Assembly (NCBI RefSeq): GCF_017349315.1
Contig: NZ_JAFMPP010000001.1
Coordinates: forward strand, 545,150-609,149
Source: Jiella flava
GTDB lineage: Bacteria > Pseudomonadota > Alphaproteobacteria > Rhizobiales > Rhizobiaceae
Direction of reading: 5' to 3'
DNA: 64,000 nucleotides
Positions 48,301 through 57,280 of the stretch are shown here, piece by piece. A program made the translations under genes and the position numbers. Position 1 is the first letter of the stretch, and each line of letters starts with the position of its first letter. A model generated the notes under the pieces. The model saw nothing but the letters and a program-made list of their open reading frames with translations. It was not told the DNA's origin and did no database searches.

Positions 48301-48934
48301 TCGAGCGCAGCTGCTGGTTGATCGTTGCCGCGGTGACCCCAAGGGCCGCCAATCGGTCCGGATCGAGCCGCACCTGGATCTCGCGGTGGACGCCGCCCAT
48401 CCGCTCGACCCGGCCGACGCCCTTCAGCCCCTGCAACGCCCGAACCACCGTGTCGTCGACGAACCAGGAGAGCTGCTCCGGCGTCATGCCCGGCGACGAC
48501 GCCGCATAGGTCACGATCGCCTGGTCCTCGACCTCGATCCGCTGGATGATCGGCTCGTCGACCGAGCGCGGCAGGTCGGAGCGGATCTTGGCGATCGCGT
48601 CCTTGACGTCGTTGAGCGCCCGGTCGGTGTTCACCTCCAGGCGAAATTCGGCAGCCGTGACCGATTGGCCATCGGTGATCGTCGAGGTGATGTGCTTGAT
48701 GCCGGAAATGCCGGCGATAGCGTCCTCGACACGTTTGGTGACCTGGTTTTCCAGTTCCGACGGCGCGGCACCCGACTGGGTGACGGTGACGGCAATCACC
48801 GGCACGTCGATATTCGGAAACCGGGTGATCGGCAGCGCCAGGAAGCTGTAGATGCCGAGCGCGATCAAGACGACAAACAGCAGGATCGGCGGCACCGGAT
48901 GGCGGATCGACCAGGCCGAAAAGTTCCAGTTCAT
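45344..48934 (-). CDS. RND efflux transporter permease, with extra membrane insertion
   Basis: A 1196-residue inner-membrane pump of the AcrB/MdtB family, driven by protons. SIRHPVPPILLFVVL is the first span; GILVDDAIVEIENIERHM carries the conserved Asp pair, and IDAGSKRARPIIMTTLAM the end of the second half. Typical RND pumps have about 1040 residues. The excess comes from an insertion at about 495-620 with two extra hydrophobic spans, and a Gly/Pro-rich tail of about 60 residues after the last span. The adaptor gene overlaps its start by 4 bases. Substrates are unknown. Confidence 0.92.
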   Translation of the reverse strand: MNWNFSAWSIRHPVPPILLFVVLIALGIYSFLALPITRFPNIDVPVIAVTVTQSGAAPSELENQVTKRVEDAIAGISGIKHITSTITDGQSVTAAEFRLEVNTDRALNDVKDAIAKIRSDLPRSVDEPIIQRIEVEDQAIVTYAASSPGMTPEQLSWFVDDTVVRALQGLKGVGRVERMGGVHREIQVRLDPDRLAALGVTAATINQQLRSTNVDLSGGRGDFGGQEQAIRTLASADTVSGLADTRIPLPGGREAKLSDLGDVVDSWEEPRSFARLDGQPVVAFSVLRSKGASDTTVADVVAKRVAELGKDHPNVTFAKIDDSVTYTYGNYESAMETLAEGAILAVIVVLLFLRDWRATLVAAITLPLAAIPTFGVMDLMGFSLNLVSLLAITLVTGILVDDAIVEIENIERHMAMGKPPYRAAMEAADEIGLAVIAITATIVAVFAPVSFMGGIAGQYFKQFGLTVAIAVFFSLLVARLITPMLAAYFFRPHAHEGPGFVQLLLRKLLWIVPLWAVGAAILYTLAALPDFAATSALSTLLPPLDFDTARHDAALLAAGLFGLAVLLAYLGRPHDEAGKVGVINRGYTAFLSGTLHVFRVPTPFWRKGPDGKRRLLRLPFGMRWVTLTIGIAVFVASIYSIRFLPTGFIPKEDASRIVVSLELPPGSTLEKTRKVTDEAVKSIRKLPEVKSVLVIGGSSPTGTLELRRAALTINLLRKDKRIRSQSQLEPIIAQKLDAIPDIRAFYVNERGERELTVGILGNDGDKVSAVAANLESEMRKDPMFQSPSAMAAFARPEIRITPRFDIAADLGVTADQISQTVRVATIGDVSANLAKFNLGARQIPIRVELEKSAREDLATIRNLKVTTASGAAVPLETVAKIGFGRGPSTINRFDRDRLVKVGTSMAPGYEIGQGSARIQELPAVKTMPAGVRLQAVGDAEVQGEVFAGFASAMMAGIMMVLVVLILLFGSFFLPITILAALPLSVAGVIGALLLTHTAVSMPVVIGILMLMGIVTKNTIMLVDFAVEREKHGMSQTEAIIDAGSKRARPIIMTTLAMAAGMMPAAMATGEGGEFRAPMAIAVIGGLLVSTVLSLVLIPSIYTLMDDLSHATGRLFRWLLDPNQPVEPGTGLVPVAGAGHGASVPAGGPQPTLGGDGRFTYGPPAIYQIGARPGGDGGDGGSDGDGQGPRRYPHAAE

Positions 48935-50169
48935 CGCGAAACCTTGCTGGCGGCGATCTGCACCGGCGTGACGGTGTCGCCATTGCGCACGAACGCGCCC
49001 GCAACCGCAACGACCGATTCGCCCTGCGCCACACCTTTGACGATTTCGACCTGGTCGGCGGTGGTCAGTCCAAGATCCACCACACGGCGCTCGACCACGC
49101 CGTCCTTGACCACCTGAACCGCCGCATCGTCACCCTCGAAGACCACGGCACTGCGAGGGACTAGCACACCGGTGCTTCTGGCCACCTCGACGACTCCGCG
49201 GGCGAAATTGCCGGCGCGCAGCCCCTCGGCGTTCTTTGGCAGGGCGATCTTGACCGTGCCGAGCCGGGTCGTCTGATCGACCTGCGGCGCAATCAACCGC
49301 ACGTCGCCCTCGACCGGCTTGGTCCGGCCCGCCACATAGACGGCAACCGTCTGGCCCTCGGACAGCCGACCGAGCATTGTTTCGGAAACCTTGGCGTCAA
49401 GCTCGATCAACCCGTCGCGAGCGATTTCGAACAGGCTGCCGGAAGCGGACGAGACGATGGCGCCAAGCGTGGCAGTGCGGGACAGGATGAGCCCGGCCGT
49501 CGGCGCGCGGATGACGGTCTTGGCCTTTTTCAACAACCACTGATCGCGCTGGGCTTCTTGGGCCGCCAGATCGGCCCGCGACACGGCCAAGCCCTGCCGC
49601 GCGGAGTTGAGGCGCGCCGCAGCGCTGTCGGCGGCGGCCACCCGCTGGTCCATCTCGTTCTGGCCAATGATCCCCTTTTGCACCAACGGCCTCGAGCGAT
49701 CGAGGGCGGCTTGCGCCTGCTTGGCCGCGGCCTCGGCATCGGCGATCTGCGCCTGCGCCTGGGCGATGGACGCTTTGGCGCGCTCGATCTGCGCAGCGTT
49801 GAGAGCGATATTCGTGTCGACGAAATCGGTCTCGAGCGTCGCCAGAACCTGTCCCTTCTCGACCCTGTCGCCTTCGTCCGCCGCCAACGACACCACCCGC
49901 AGACCGTCCACATCGGCGCCCACCGAAACGGTCTGGCGCGGCGTCAACGTGCCGGTGACGTCGACCCGCTCGACGATTTCGCCCGTTTTGGCGTCGACGA
50001 CGGAAATGCTCGGCGGCCGCGGCGCGGCCATGCCGGTCGATGCCTCATTCGGCCCCTGCGCGCGGGCATCGGTTCCAAAGCTCAGGCCGAGCGCCGTCAC
50101 CGCCAGAACGGCCAGGCACGCCAACCGTGCAACCGTCTCGTTACGGTCTGGGCGAGACGTCATCATCAT
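48931..50169 (-). CDS. RND efflux periplasmic adaptor (membrane fusion protein)
   Basis: A 412-residue periplasmic adaptor. The signal peptide ends near DARAQ. RVDVTGTLTPRQTVSVGADV and VSLAADEGDRVEKGQVLATL form the lipoyl domain, residues about 115-205 are a coiled-coil hairpin (IAQAQAQIADAEAAAKQAQA), followed by beta-barrel and membrane-proximal domains. It overlaps the end of tetR by 29 bases and the pump by 4, so all three are one transcript. Two further in-frame ATG codons (50166, 50163) are possible starts. Confidence 0.92.
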   Translation of the reverse strand: MMMTSRPDRNETVARLACLAVLAVTALGLSFGTDARAQGPNEASTGMAAPRPPSISVVDAKTGEIVERVDVTGTLTPRQTVSVGADVDGLRVVSLAADEGDRVEKGQVLATLETDFVDTNIALNAAQIERAKASIAQAQAQIADAEAAAKQAQAALDRSRPLVQKGIIGQNEMDQRVAAADSAAARLNSARQGLAVSRADLAAQEAQRDQWLLKKAKTVIRAPTAGLILSRTATLGAIVSSASGSLFEIARDGLIELDAKVSETMLGRLSEGQTVAVYVAGRTKPVEGDVRLIAPQVDQTTRLGTVKIALPKNAEGLRAGNFARGVVEVARSTGVLVPRSAVVFEGDDAAVQVVKDGVVERRVVDLGLTTADQVEIVKGVAQGESVVAVAGAFVRNGDTVTPVQIAASKVSR

Positions 50170-50887
50170 CTCTCTCGTGCAGCGGGACCGTCAGCGTATC
50201 AAAGCTTGCCGCCCTGAATGTGCCATCCTCAGACACCGCGCCGCGTGCGCCATCCTTCGGGGCCAGAAGATTTTCGATGCAGCGTCTCATCTGCGGCTCC
50301 AGCATTTCCACGTCGACGTCCTGCCGAAGCTGGAGGTGCAGCACGAGACCGTCGGCGAGCGCGAAGATCACCGTCAAGGCGGTCTTAAGGTCGATGTCGA
50401 CATCGATCTCACCACGCTCGCGGGCATCGAGCAGCAGCGCGTGCAAGGTCTCGCGCACGTGCGTCTCGATCTCACAGAAGCGCCGGCCCACCGCCGTGTT
50501 GCGGATGCTTTCGGACCAGATCTCAATCGTGAGGCCGCCGGTCGTTCGATCGCGGGTCGAGCGCAGATATTCCATGCCGACTTGCACGATGCGATCGATC
50601 ACCAGACCGTCTTTCCACAAGCCTTGCATGCAGGCGGCGGCACGATGACGCTCGTCCTCGGCGATGGCCTCGATGATCGCATCCTTGGACGGGAAATAGC
50701 GATAGAGCGCGCCTGGGCTCATTTGTGCCTGCGCGCAAATCTGATGCATCGAGGCACTATGGAAGCCGAGGCGGGAAAAGCAGCCGCGAGCCGCCTGCAA
50801 AATCTGCTGACGGCGCTGCTCGAAGGGCGTGACCTCAGCCTGAGACGCATTCGCCGCGATCCAAACCGGTTCCGCGATTTCCGCCAT
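50141..50887 (-). CDS. TetR-family regulator of the RND pump
   Basis: A 248-residue repressor. Residues about 25-72 form the DNA-binding domain: RRQQILQAARGCFSRLGFHS and QMSPGALYRYFPSKDAIIEA. The remainder is helical. GAGG lies before ATG 50887. Its gene is the first of the pump operon, so it probably represses itself and the pump through the palindrome 70 bp upstream. Ligand unknown. Confidence 0.93.
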   Translation of the reverse strand: MAEIAEPVWIAANASQAEVTPFEQRRQQILQAARGCFSRLGFHSASMHQICAQAQMSPGALYRYFPSKDAIIEAIAEDERHRAAACMQGLWKDGLVIDRIVQVGMEYLRSTRDRTTGGLTIEIWSESIRNTAVGRRFCEIETHVRETLHALLLDARERGEIDVDIDLKTALTVIFALADGLVLHLQLRQDVDVEMLEPQMRRCIENLLAPKDGARGAVSEDGTFRAASFDTLTVPLHERDDDDVSPRP

Positions 50888-50956
50888 AAAACCTCAATTT
50901 CTCGAGCTTACGCCGGCGACCCGCCGGAAAGACGGGCGGCATCTGCCGCTACGAGA

Positions 50957-50972
50957 GCGAACGATCGTTCGC
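50957..50972. promoter_or_regulatory. Perfect 16-bp palindrome upstream of tetR-RND operon
   Basis: GCGAACGATCGTTCGC is perfectly self-complementary and lies 70 bp upstream of the tetR start. TetR-family repressors bind such sites; it is the likely operator. Confidence 0.7.
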
Positions 50973-51211
50973 ATTACGTAGCGGCGGATCGACGGAAATG
51001 CGAGCGCTTTTTTGCCCCAACGGAGCGCGATCGGCCGCACAATTTCGCGATCCCGTTTCAATTTGGACGACTGGAAGGGAACCCGACATATCCGCCCGGT
51101 CCGCACAAGAACGGGGGCGTGGCGGGAACAGTCTGCGCCCGCTGACGATCGATATGGGTCAGATGCGGTCGCGCCGCGATACGGGAGAAGGACCTTTGAC
51201 GGCGCCGCTAC

Positions 51212-51309
51212 AGCGGACTGCGATGAAACGGAACCGCCCTTGCGCTCAAAGTCGTTGTTTTACCGCATGATGTGAGCCGAAACGTCAAGCAACGTTTCGG
51301 CATCATGCT
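51212..51309 (+). repeat. Intergenic repeat family B, copy 2, with hairpin
   Basis: It matches 4761-4855 from AGCGGACTGCGATGAA onward. The right part is a hairpin: GCCGAAACGT (51276-51285) pairs with ACGTTTCGGC (51292-51301), with an outer GCATGAT/ATCATGC stem. It lies in the 449-bp gap between tetR and copA; the rest of the gap, apart from the palindrome, shows no gene. Confidence 0.75.
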
Positions 51310-51336
51310 CTATACATGGCAAGACATGGCCCCGCC

Positions 51337-53871
51337 TCAAACCTCGATCCATCGGCCGGACCGACGCGGATCCTGCTGCTGGCGGCTCGTCGTGCCGATA
51401 CCGCCTTGTCCGGCGGCGCGCACAAAGCGCAGCCGCAGGGCGTTGGCGACGACGAAGACGCTCGACACCGCCATCGCCCCCGCCGCCAGCATCGGCGACA
51501 GCAGCGGCCCTCCGAAGAGGTGAAGACCGCCGGCCGCGACCGGAATCAGCAAGACATTGTAGCCGAAGGCCCAAAACAGGTTCTCACGGATATTCGCCAT
51601 CGTCGCGCGACTGATGGCCAAGGCCTTCAACACACCCGACAGATCGCCGGACATCAGCACCACATCGGCGCTTTCGATCGCGACGTCAGTGCCGCTGCCG
51701 ACGGCGATGCCGACGTCGGCAGCCGCCAGCGCCGGCGCATCGTTGATGCCGTCGCCAACAAAGGCGATGCGCGACGTCTTCGCCCTCAACGCCTCAACAG
51801 CCGCGACCTTGCCGTCCGGGCGCACGTCGGCGACGACATGATCGATGCCGAGCCGCCGCGCCACCACCTCGGCGCTGGCGCGGGCGTCACCGGTGATCAT
51901 CGCGACCTTCAGGCCCCTTTTCTGCAACGCCTCGACGATGGCGCGACTGCCAGCCTTGATCGGATCGGCGACCGCGATCAGGGCGGCGGCGACACCGTCG
52001 ATCGCGACGAAGACCGACGAGTTGCCGGCCTCTGCCAACTGGGCGGGGTTGGCATCGGCGGTCAGCGCGTCGAGAGCAATGCCCGCCTGCGTCAGCAGAC
52101 GTTCGGAGCCGACCAGCACCGCCACGCCGTCAACCTCAGCCCTGACGCCGAGACCGGCGAGGGCTTCAAAGCCGCGCGGCTTCGGCAGGTCGATGCCGTC
52201 GCTTGCCGCGGCCTCGACGATGGCGCTGGCGATCGGATGTTCGGAGGTCGATTCCGCCGCCGCCACAAGACGCAGGACGTCAGAGCGGAAAAAACCCGCC
52301 GCCAGAAAAAAGTCGCTGATCCTCGGTTTGCCCTCGGTCAGCGTGCCGGTCTTGTCGAAAGCGACGATGTCAACGTCGTGCAGGGCCTGCAGCGCATCAC
52401 CCTTGCGAAACAACACGCCGAGTTCGGCCGCGCGGCCGGTGCCGACCATGATCGAGGTCGGCGTCGCCAACCCCATCGCGCAGGGACAGGCGATGATCAG
52501 CACCGCGACGGCGGCGACCAGGGCATGGGCAAGCGCGGGCGTCGGCCCGAAGGCCAGCCAGACGACGAAGGTCAGAGCGGCAGCGACCATCACGGCCGGC
52601 ACGAAGACCATCGTCACCCGATCAACCAAGGCTTGGATCGGCAGCTTTGCCCCTTGGGCCTCCTCGACCATTCGGATGATCTGCGACAGAACCGTATTGG
52701 CGCCGACCTTTTCGGCCTGCACAACCAGCGCGCCATTGCCATTGACGGTTCCGCCGACCACCGCGTCGCCGGCCCGCTTTTCCACCGGCAACGGCTCGCC
52801 GGTCAGCATCGACTCGTCGACGAAACTCACGCCCTCATCGACCACGCCGTCGACCGCGATCCGCTCGCCGGGGCGGACTTGAACCTGGTCGCCGACAACG
52901 ATCGCCTCGATCGCCACCGTCACCGGTTCACCGTCGCGCAGCACCCTGGCGGTCGTCGCCCGCAATCCGGCGAGCTTGCGAATGGCCGCACCGGTGCGCC
53001 CGCGCGCCCGCGCTTCCATCAGCCGTCCGGCCAGAATGAGCACCACGATCACGGCAGCGGCTTCGTAATAAACGCCGCGTGCGCCCTCCGGCAGGAGCCC
53101 CGGAAGAAAGGTCGCGACAATGGAATAGAGAAAGGCCGCCGAGGTGCCGAGGGCGACGAGCGAGTTCATGTCGGGCGCGCCGCGAAACAGCGCCGGATAA
53201 CCTTTGGCATAGAACCGCCGACCCGGCCCGGCGAGAACCAAGGCGGTCAGCACGAACTGCGCCATCAACAGCGTCTGACTGCCGAGCATATCGGCCAGCC
53301 GCGCCTCGCCGGCGGGCCACAAATGCCCGCCCATGGCGATCAAAAACACCGGCGCCGCCAAGATCGCGGCAACGACGACGTCACGCTTCAAGCGGGCGGT
53401 TTCATCGGCCCGGCGCGCCTCGGCGCTGGCGTCTGACCGCTCGGCGGTCCGCGGCGTTGCCGAATAGCCGGCCGCGGTGGCCGCCGCGGCAATCGCCGCC
53501 GGCTGCACCGCGCCGCTCAGATAGCGCACGCTGGCCCGCTCGGCGGGCAGATTGACCGAGGCCGCGACGACGCCCGGCATCGCCTTCAGCGCCTTTTCCA
53601 CCCGCCCGACGCAGGAAGCGCAGCTCATGCCCGCAATGTCGAGTTCGAGATCGGCAAGGTCGGCCGGATAGCCGGCCTGATCGAGTTTGGCCGTCACCGC
53701 GCCAAGATCGAGATCGCCGTCGTAACGGATGGTCGCCATGCCCGACGCGAGATTGACAGTGGCCGCGCCGACCCCCGCAACTGACGTCAAGGTCTTTTCC
53801 ACGCGTCCGACGCAGGAGGCACAACTCATGCCTTCGACCGCGATATTCAAGGACTTTGCCGGGCTGGTCAT
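51337..53871 (-). CDS. copA: Copper-exporting P1B-type ATPase
   Basis: An 844-residue inner-membrane pump that exports Cu(I) with ATP. Two N-terminal metal domains each carry GMSCASC (about residues 14 and 82). The CPC channel motif is in [13 protein letters not shown], phosphorylation Asp in DKTGTLTEG, and [16 protein letters not shown] the hinge. ATG 53871 is chosen with GAGGAGAAG upstream. A CueR-like promoter lies upstream and a chaperone gene is divergent. A silver function cannot be excluded. Confidence 0.95.
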   Translation of the reverse strand: MTSPAKSLNIAVEGMSCASCVGRVEKTLTSVAGVGAATVNLASGMATIRYDGDLDLGAVTAKLDQAGYPADLADLELDIAGMSCASCVGRVEKALKAMPGVVAASVNLPAERASVRYLSGAVQPAAIAAAATAAGYSATPRTAERSDASAEARRADETARLKRDVVVAAILAAPVFLIAMGGHLWPAGEARLADMLGSQTLLMAQFVLTALVLAGPGRRFYAKGYPALFRGAPDMNSLVALGTSAAFLYSIVATFLPGLLPEGARGVYYEAAAVIVVLILAGRLMEARARGRTGAAIRKLAGLRATTARVLRDGEPVTVAIEAIVVGDQVQVRPGERIAVDGVVDEGVSFVDESMLTGEPLPVEKRAGDAVVGGTVNGNGALVVQAEKVGANTVLSQIIRMVEEAQGAKLPIQALVDRVTMVFVPAVMVAAALTFVVWLAFGPTPALAHALVAAVAVLIIACPCAMGLATPTSIMVGTGRAAELGVLFRKGDALQALHDVDIVAFDKTGTLTEGKPRISDFFLAAGFFRSDVLRLVAAAESTSEHPIASAIVEAAASDGIDLPKPRGFEALAGLGVRAEVDGVAVLVGSERLLTQAGIALDALTADANPAQLAEAGNSSVFVAIDGVAAALIAVADPIKAGSRAIVEALQKRGLKVAMITGDARASAEVVARRLGIDHVVADVRPDGKVAAVEALRAKTSRIAFVGDGINDAPALAAADVGIAVGSGTDVAIESADVVLMSGDLSGVLKALAISRATMANIRENLFWAFGYNVLLIPVAAGGLHLFGGPLLSPMLAAGAMAVSSVFVVANALRLRFVRAAGQGGIGTTSRQQQDPRRSGRWIEV

Positions 53872-53919
53872 GATCTTCTCCTCGGCCTGAATCGACGGCG
53901 CGAAAGTCCGTTCGCGAAT

Positions 53920-53951
53920 AAATGTCGGGCTTCCACTTGCAGGAAGGTCAA
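53920..53951 (-). promoter_or_regulatory. copA: CueR/HmrR-like promoter of copA
   Basis: Read on the minus strand: TTGACC (53951-53946), then TTCCTGCAAGTGGAAG, then GACATT after a 19-base spacer. CTTCC..GGAAG arms within an over-long spacer next to TTGACC are the hallmark of MerR-family copper promoters. No cueR gene is in the window. Confidence 0.65.
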
Positions 53952-54114
53952 GGCTTGGATGCGACAAATTGTTTCGCCGATTGAGGCGAAGCGACGCCGC
54001 GCCGTTGCGTAACGAAAGGGCCGACGCCATTCGGCTCGAAACCGATTGCCTGTGCCGAGAACCCACGTCGCTGCCATGATTTTCGGTCCTGGGGGACGAA
54101 AATGCCCGCCGCCT

Positions 54115-54146
54115 CTTGACCTTCCAGCGACAGGAATCGTCACGTT
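54115..54146 (+). promoter_or_regulatory. CueR/HmrR-like promoter of the copper chaperone gene
   Basis: TTGACC (54116-54121), then TTCCAGCGACAGGAA, and a weak -10 (CACGTT, 54141-54146) after 19 bases. The arms TTCC/GGAA mirror the copA site. It points to the chaperone gene 73 bp downstream. Confidence 0.55.
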
Positions 54147-54218
54147 CTGACCGGCGCGGGGAACCGTCGATGGCGATGGTTATCGCCGCGCCGCACGCCA
54201 ATGATCAGGAGAGACGAG

Positions 54219-54482
54219 ATGCGTTTCTTTCAATCCGCCACCAAAGCTCCATCAACGGATGAGGTCACGGTCGCCTTTCGGGTCGAGGACATGACCTGCG
54301 GCCACTGCGAGGCAACGATCCGCAAAGCGCTGGGTGAGGCCCTTCCCGACCGGCCGGTGACGGTCGATCGCAGCGCCAAGACCGTGACCATCCAGGCCGA
54401 AGAGACCGCCGCAAAGCCGGCCGAGACGGCGATTCGCGAGGCGGGCTACACGCCCGAGCGCCTCGGCGTCCACCCCGCCTGA
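54219..54482 (+). CDS. Heavy-metal-associated domain protein (CopZ-like copper chaperone)
   Basis: An 87-residue HMA-fold protein. MTCGHCEATIRKAL carries the CxxC metal site at about residues 29-32, followed by the usual VDRSAKTVTIQ strand and AIREAGYTPE. The 20-residue N-terminal extension is longer than in classic CopZ. ATG 54219 follows GGAGAG. Divergent from copA, with matching CueR-like promoters, so it likely hands copper to CopA. Confidence 0.9.
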   Translation: MRFFQSATKAPSTDEVTVAFRVEDMTCGHCEATIRKALGEALPDRPVTVDRSAKTVTIQAEETAAKPAETAIREAGYTPERLGVHPA

Positions 54483-54554
54483 TCGCCGGGTTTTTCGGCT
54501 GCGGCAAGGTCGACCGGGCGAATGCCGAGCCGGCCCGCCTGCGCACCCACGGCC

Positions 54555-55601
54555 TCAGGCGGCCTGTGCGGTCTTGACGCTTCGCCCCGCCGCCTCGCTC
54601 AGCGGACAGACCGTCGGCTGGCCGCCCCCGTCGATCTCGATGGTCGAATGGGTGATGCCGAAGCGGTGGTCGAGCACGTGCTTCACCTTGGCCACCACCG
54701 CGCGCGGATCGGCACCCGCGTCGAGACAAATCTCCATCGTCGCCAGCGGCTGGCCCGAGGTGATCGACCAGACATGAACATGGCTGACGGCTGCCAGCCC
54801 CTCAACCTCGGCCAACAGCGCCGCGCGCATCTCGTCGAGAACGATGTCGCCGGGCGTGCCTTCCATCAGGATATTCAATGAGCTCTTGAGCAATGCCCAG
54901 GCGCTGCGCAGGATGATGACCGACAACAGCACCGACAGGATCGGATCGATCGGCGTCCAGCCGGTCAGCCAGATTGCCACCGCCGCGACGATCGCCGCCA
55001 CCGAGCCGAGCAGATCGCCGAGGACGTGCAGCATCGCGCCCTTGATATTGACGTGCTCGGCATCGCCCTGGCGCAGCATGAAGAAGACGCCGACATTGAC
55101 AAAAAAGCCGAGGACCGCGATCGCAAACATCGGGCCGGCCAGCACGTCGTCCGGCGTGATTATCCGCATCACGGCCTCATAGGCAATCCAGACGATCAAC
55201 GCGATCAAGGCGATCGCATTGACGAAGCCGGCGAGGATTTCGAAGCGCATGTAGCCGAAGGTGCGCCGGTCGTCGGACTGGCGGCGGCCGAAATAAAAGC
55301 CGGCCCAGGCGAGCGCCAGCGCCGCCGAATCGGTCAGCATGTGGCCGGCATCGGCAATCAGCGCCAGTGAACCGGAAACCAGACCGCCGATCGCTTCGGC
55401 GATCATGAAGGTGAAGGTCAGCGCGAAGCCGAACAACACCGCCTTTTCGTTGCCGCGGGAGACGGTCAGACCGTGATGGTGGTGGCCATGGCCATGATCA
55501 TGGGTATGCCCATGATCATGATGATGCCCCTCGTGGTGCCCCGAGCCGTCGCCGTGGTGATGATCGTCCCTGTCGATGTGAGGCGTTCGCGCCGACACCA
55601 T
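54555..55601 (-). CDS. Cation diffusion facilitator metal exporter (CzcD/DmeF-like)
   Basis: A 348-residue inner-membrane metal/proton antiporter. A His/Asp/Gly-rich N-terminal tail (residues about 8-43) is probably a metal-binding buffer. Six spans follow; SLALIADAGHMLTDSAALAL and NIKGAMLHVLGDLLGSVAAI hold the transport-site His-Asp pairs. The C-terminal cytoplasmic domain ends HSTIEIDGGG. ATG 55601 has GAGGAAT upstream. Zn, Co or Ni are possible ions. A His-rich tail of this length points to Ni/Co or Zn. Confidence 0.92.
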   Translation of the reverse strand: MVSARTPHIDRDDHHHGDGSGHHEGHHHDHGHTHDHGHGHHHHGLTVSRGNEKAVLFGFALTFTFMIAEAIGGLVSGSLALIADAGHMLTDSAALALAWAGFYFGRRQSDDRRTFGYMRFEILAGFVNAIALIALIVWIAYEAVMRIITPDDVLAGPMFAIAVLGFFVNVGVFFMLRQGDAEHVNIKGAMLHVLGDLLGSVAAIVAAVAIWLTGWTPIDPILSVLLSVIILRSAWALLKSSLNILMEGTPGDIVLDEMRAALLAEVEGLAAVSHVHVWSITSGQPLATMEICLDAGADPRAVVAKVKHVLDHRFGITHSTIEIDGGGQPTVCPLSEAAGRSVKTAQAA

Positions 55602-55810
55602 GATGAGATTCCTCGTCGCCCGGCAAAATGGCGTTCGCCAGGCCGCATAGAGTTGCAGGGCAGCGTTGCCCCCGCCGATCGTCGCCACCCGCGGCTCCGG
55701 CCTCGTCGCGAAGTCTCCCGCATCGGCAAACCGCGCCGCCGCTCACGGATGGCCATTTGCATCACACCCAGGCATTTCGTCTGTGAGCCGATCACAGCAG
55801 AGAGCGCATC

Positions 55811-55936
55811 ATGACGACTCGCCCAATTTATCAGGTCGACGCCGTCACCGACAGGCTGTTTGCGGGAAATCCAGCCGCCGTCGCTCCACTGGAGAGCGAG
55901 ACAGTCGAGATATTCGGCACGCGGTGCTGTCTCTGA
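55811..55936 (+). pseudogene. PhzF-family protein, N-terminal fragment (truncated)
   Basis: The first 27 codons match the PhzF family start: PIYQVDAVTDRLFAGNPAAV with APLE following (consensus YQVDAFTDRLFAGNPAAVCPL). After that homology ends and a stop follows at codon 42. Typical PhzF proteins have about 265-300 residues, so this is a dead remnant. Family A repeat begins 34 bp later, suggesting the deletion endpoint lies near it. Confidence 0.75.
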
Positions 55937-55969
55937 CGGGCGAGATCGTGCCGCCCGGCCCGCGGCGCC

Positions 55970-56063
55970 GTGCGTCCAGGAGGACGCACACAGGACGCGC
56001 CCTCCGATCGAGGCGACGCATCGGGCCTGCTGACAATCGTCTCCGATTTTCGAGCCGATGCTG
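55970..56063 (-). repeat. Intergenic repeat family A, diverged copy with hairpin
   Basis: The reverse complement contains GGCTCGAAAATCGGAGACGA and GAGGGCGCGTCCTGTGTGCG. GTGCGTCC (55970-55977) pairs with GGACGCAC (55982-55989) around AGGA, equivalent to the terminal hairpin of copy 1. Confidence 0.7.
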
Positions 56064-56178
56064 GAACCCGGCAGAGAGCGCGGCCCCCGCAAACACCGGC
56101 GGCCCGCCCGCACGGCGACCCCGAAGGATCGCCTGGCGGGGCGGGCCGATCACGGCGTAAAGCCGATCGTGCGATCGC

Positions 56179-56688
56179 TCAGAGACGATAGAGGATCTGG
56201 TCGTTCCAGAACCGGTCGAGACGCTGCAGGGCCTTGTTCATCTTGGTGAATTCCTGCTCGTCGAGACCGCCGACCTTATCGATCGAGCCGATGTGCCGGT
56301 CATAGAGATCGGCGACGACCTGCGCCACCTCCATGCCCGTCTCGGTCAGCGACACCCGCACCGCGCGGCGGTCGAGCCGCGACTTTTGGTGATCGATGAA
56401 GCCGAGATCGACCAGTTTCTTGAGATTGTAGGAAACGTTCGAGCCGAGATAGAAGCCGCGGCTGCGCAGTTCGCCGGCGGTCAGCACCGAATCGCCGATA
56501 TTGAACAGGAGGAGAGCCTGAACGGCGTTGATGTCGGTGCGACCGGCCCGGTCGAACTCGTCCTTGATCACGTCCAGCAAGCGACGGTGCAGCCGTTCGA
56601 CGAGCTGTAGTGTTTCCAGGTAAAGCGACTTCAGCTCCACCTTCTCGTCTTGAGCTGGGGCCGCCTGCGCTGTGTGGTTCGTGTTCAT
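56179..56688 (-). CDS. ldtR: LdtR-type MarR-family regulator
   Basis: A 169-residue winged-helix regulator close to LdtR of Liberibacter and Sinorhizobium, which controls an L,D-transpeptidase and stress tolerance. LYLETLQLVERLHRRLLDVI, INAVQALLLFNIGDSVLTAG and GFYLGSNVSYNLKKLVDLGF are strongly conserved. The neighbouring DUF6163 and hemB genes also accompany it in other Hyphomicrobiales. Confidence in the symbol rests on recall of the family sequence. Confidence 0.85.
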   Translation of the reverse strand: MNTNHTAQAAPAQDEKVELKSLYLETLQLVERLHRRLLDVIKDEFDRAGRTDINAVQALLLFNIGDSVLTAGELRSRGFYLGSNVSYNLKKLVDLGFIDHQKSRLDRRAVRVSLTETGMEVAQVVADLYDRHIGSIDKVGGLDEQEFTKMNKALQRLDRFWNDQILYRL

Positions 56689-56857
56689 GATCTTGCTCCG
56701 CTGTCGATGTGATGGATTTTTGTTTTCGTGTCCATCTTGAGGATCAATCTACGCGGTGCATCTAAAATTCGACTTAAACCTCAGACTTAACACCATCTTA
56801 CAGCAATCGAACGAATTTCTTGCTTAATGAATTTCTGAACGACGGCGAGGCCTTGCT

Positions 56858-57280
56858 TCAGTGCCGCCGTGGCAGGCCATGCTCGCGCCAGTCGATCACC
56901 CGTAGCGCGGCCAGCAAAGCAAGGCCCAAGCCGTGAGCGGCCAAGCCGAGGAGATTGGTGCCGAACAATGCCGGGAAGCCGAGATGCATCACCATCTCGA
57001 TGATCACGATCAGCACCCAGATCACCGCGCCCCAGCCAGCGGTCATCCAGAGGCCGATCCCGGCCACCGGATAGAGCACGGCCAGCGTCGGCGCCGCCAT
57101 CCGCCACCAGATCGGCATCAGGTCGAAGCGCCCCAGCCGCTCCGGCGCGACGCCGATCAGGCGAATCCAATAGAAAACGCCGACACAGAAGATCATGAAG
57201 CCGGCGACCCGGTAAAGCCAAACCGTCAGCCGGCGACTGAGATCATTGCCGCTGGTCTCGCTCGACAGCTCGATGGTCAT
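56858..57280 (-). CDS. DUF6163 family membrane protein
   Basis: A 140-residue inner-membrane protein with four spans: about 22-42, 58-78, 80-100 and 108-127. LYRVAGFMIFCVGVFYWIRL leads the first span, and FDLMPIWWRMAAPTLAVLYP the second. It occurs with ldtR in rhizobia; its role is unknown. ATG 57280 gives the family length. The ribosome site is weak. Confidence 0.8.
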   Translation of the reverse strand: MTIELSSETSGNDLSRRLTVWLYRVAGFMIFCVGVFYWIRLIGVAPERLGRFDLMPIWWRMAAPTLAVLYPVAGIGLWMTAGWGAVIWVLIVIIEMVMHLGFPALFGTNLLGLAAHGLGLALLAALRVIDWREHGLPRRH

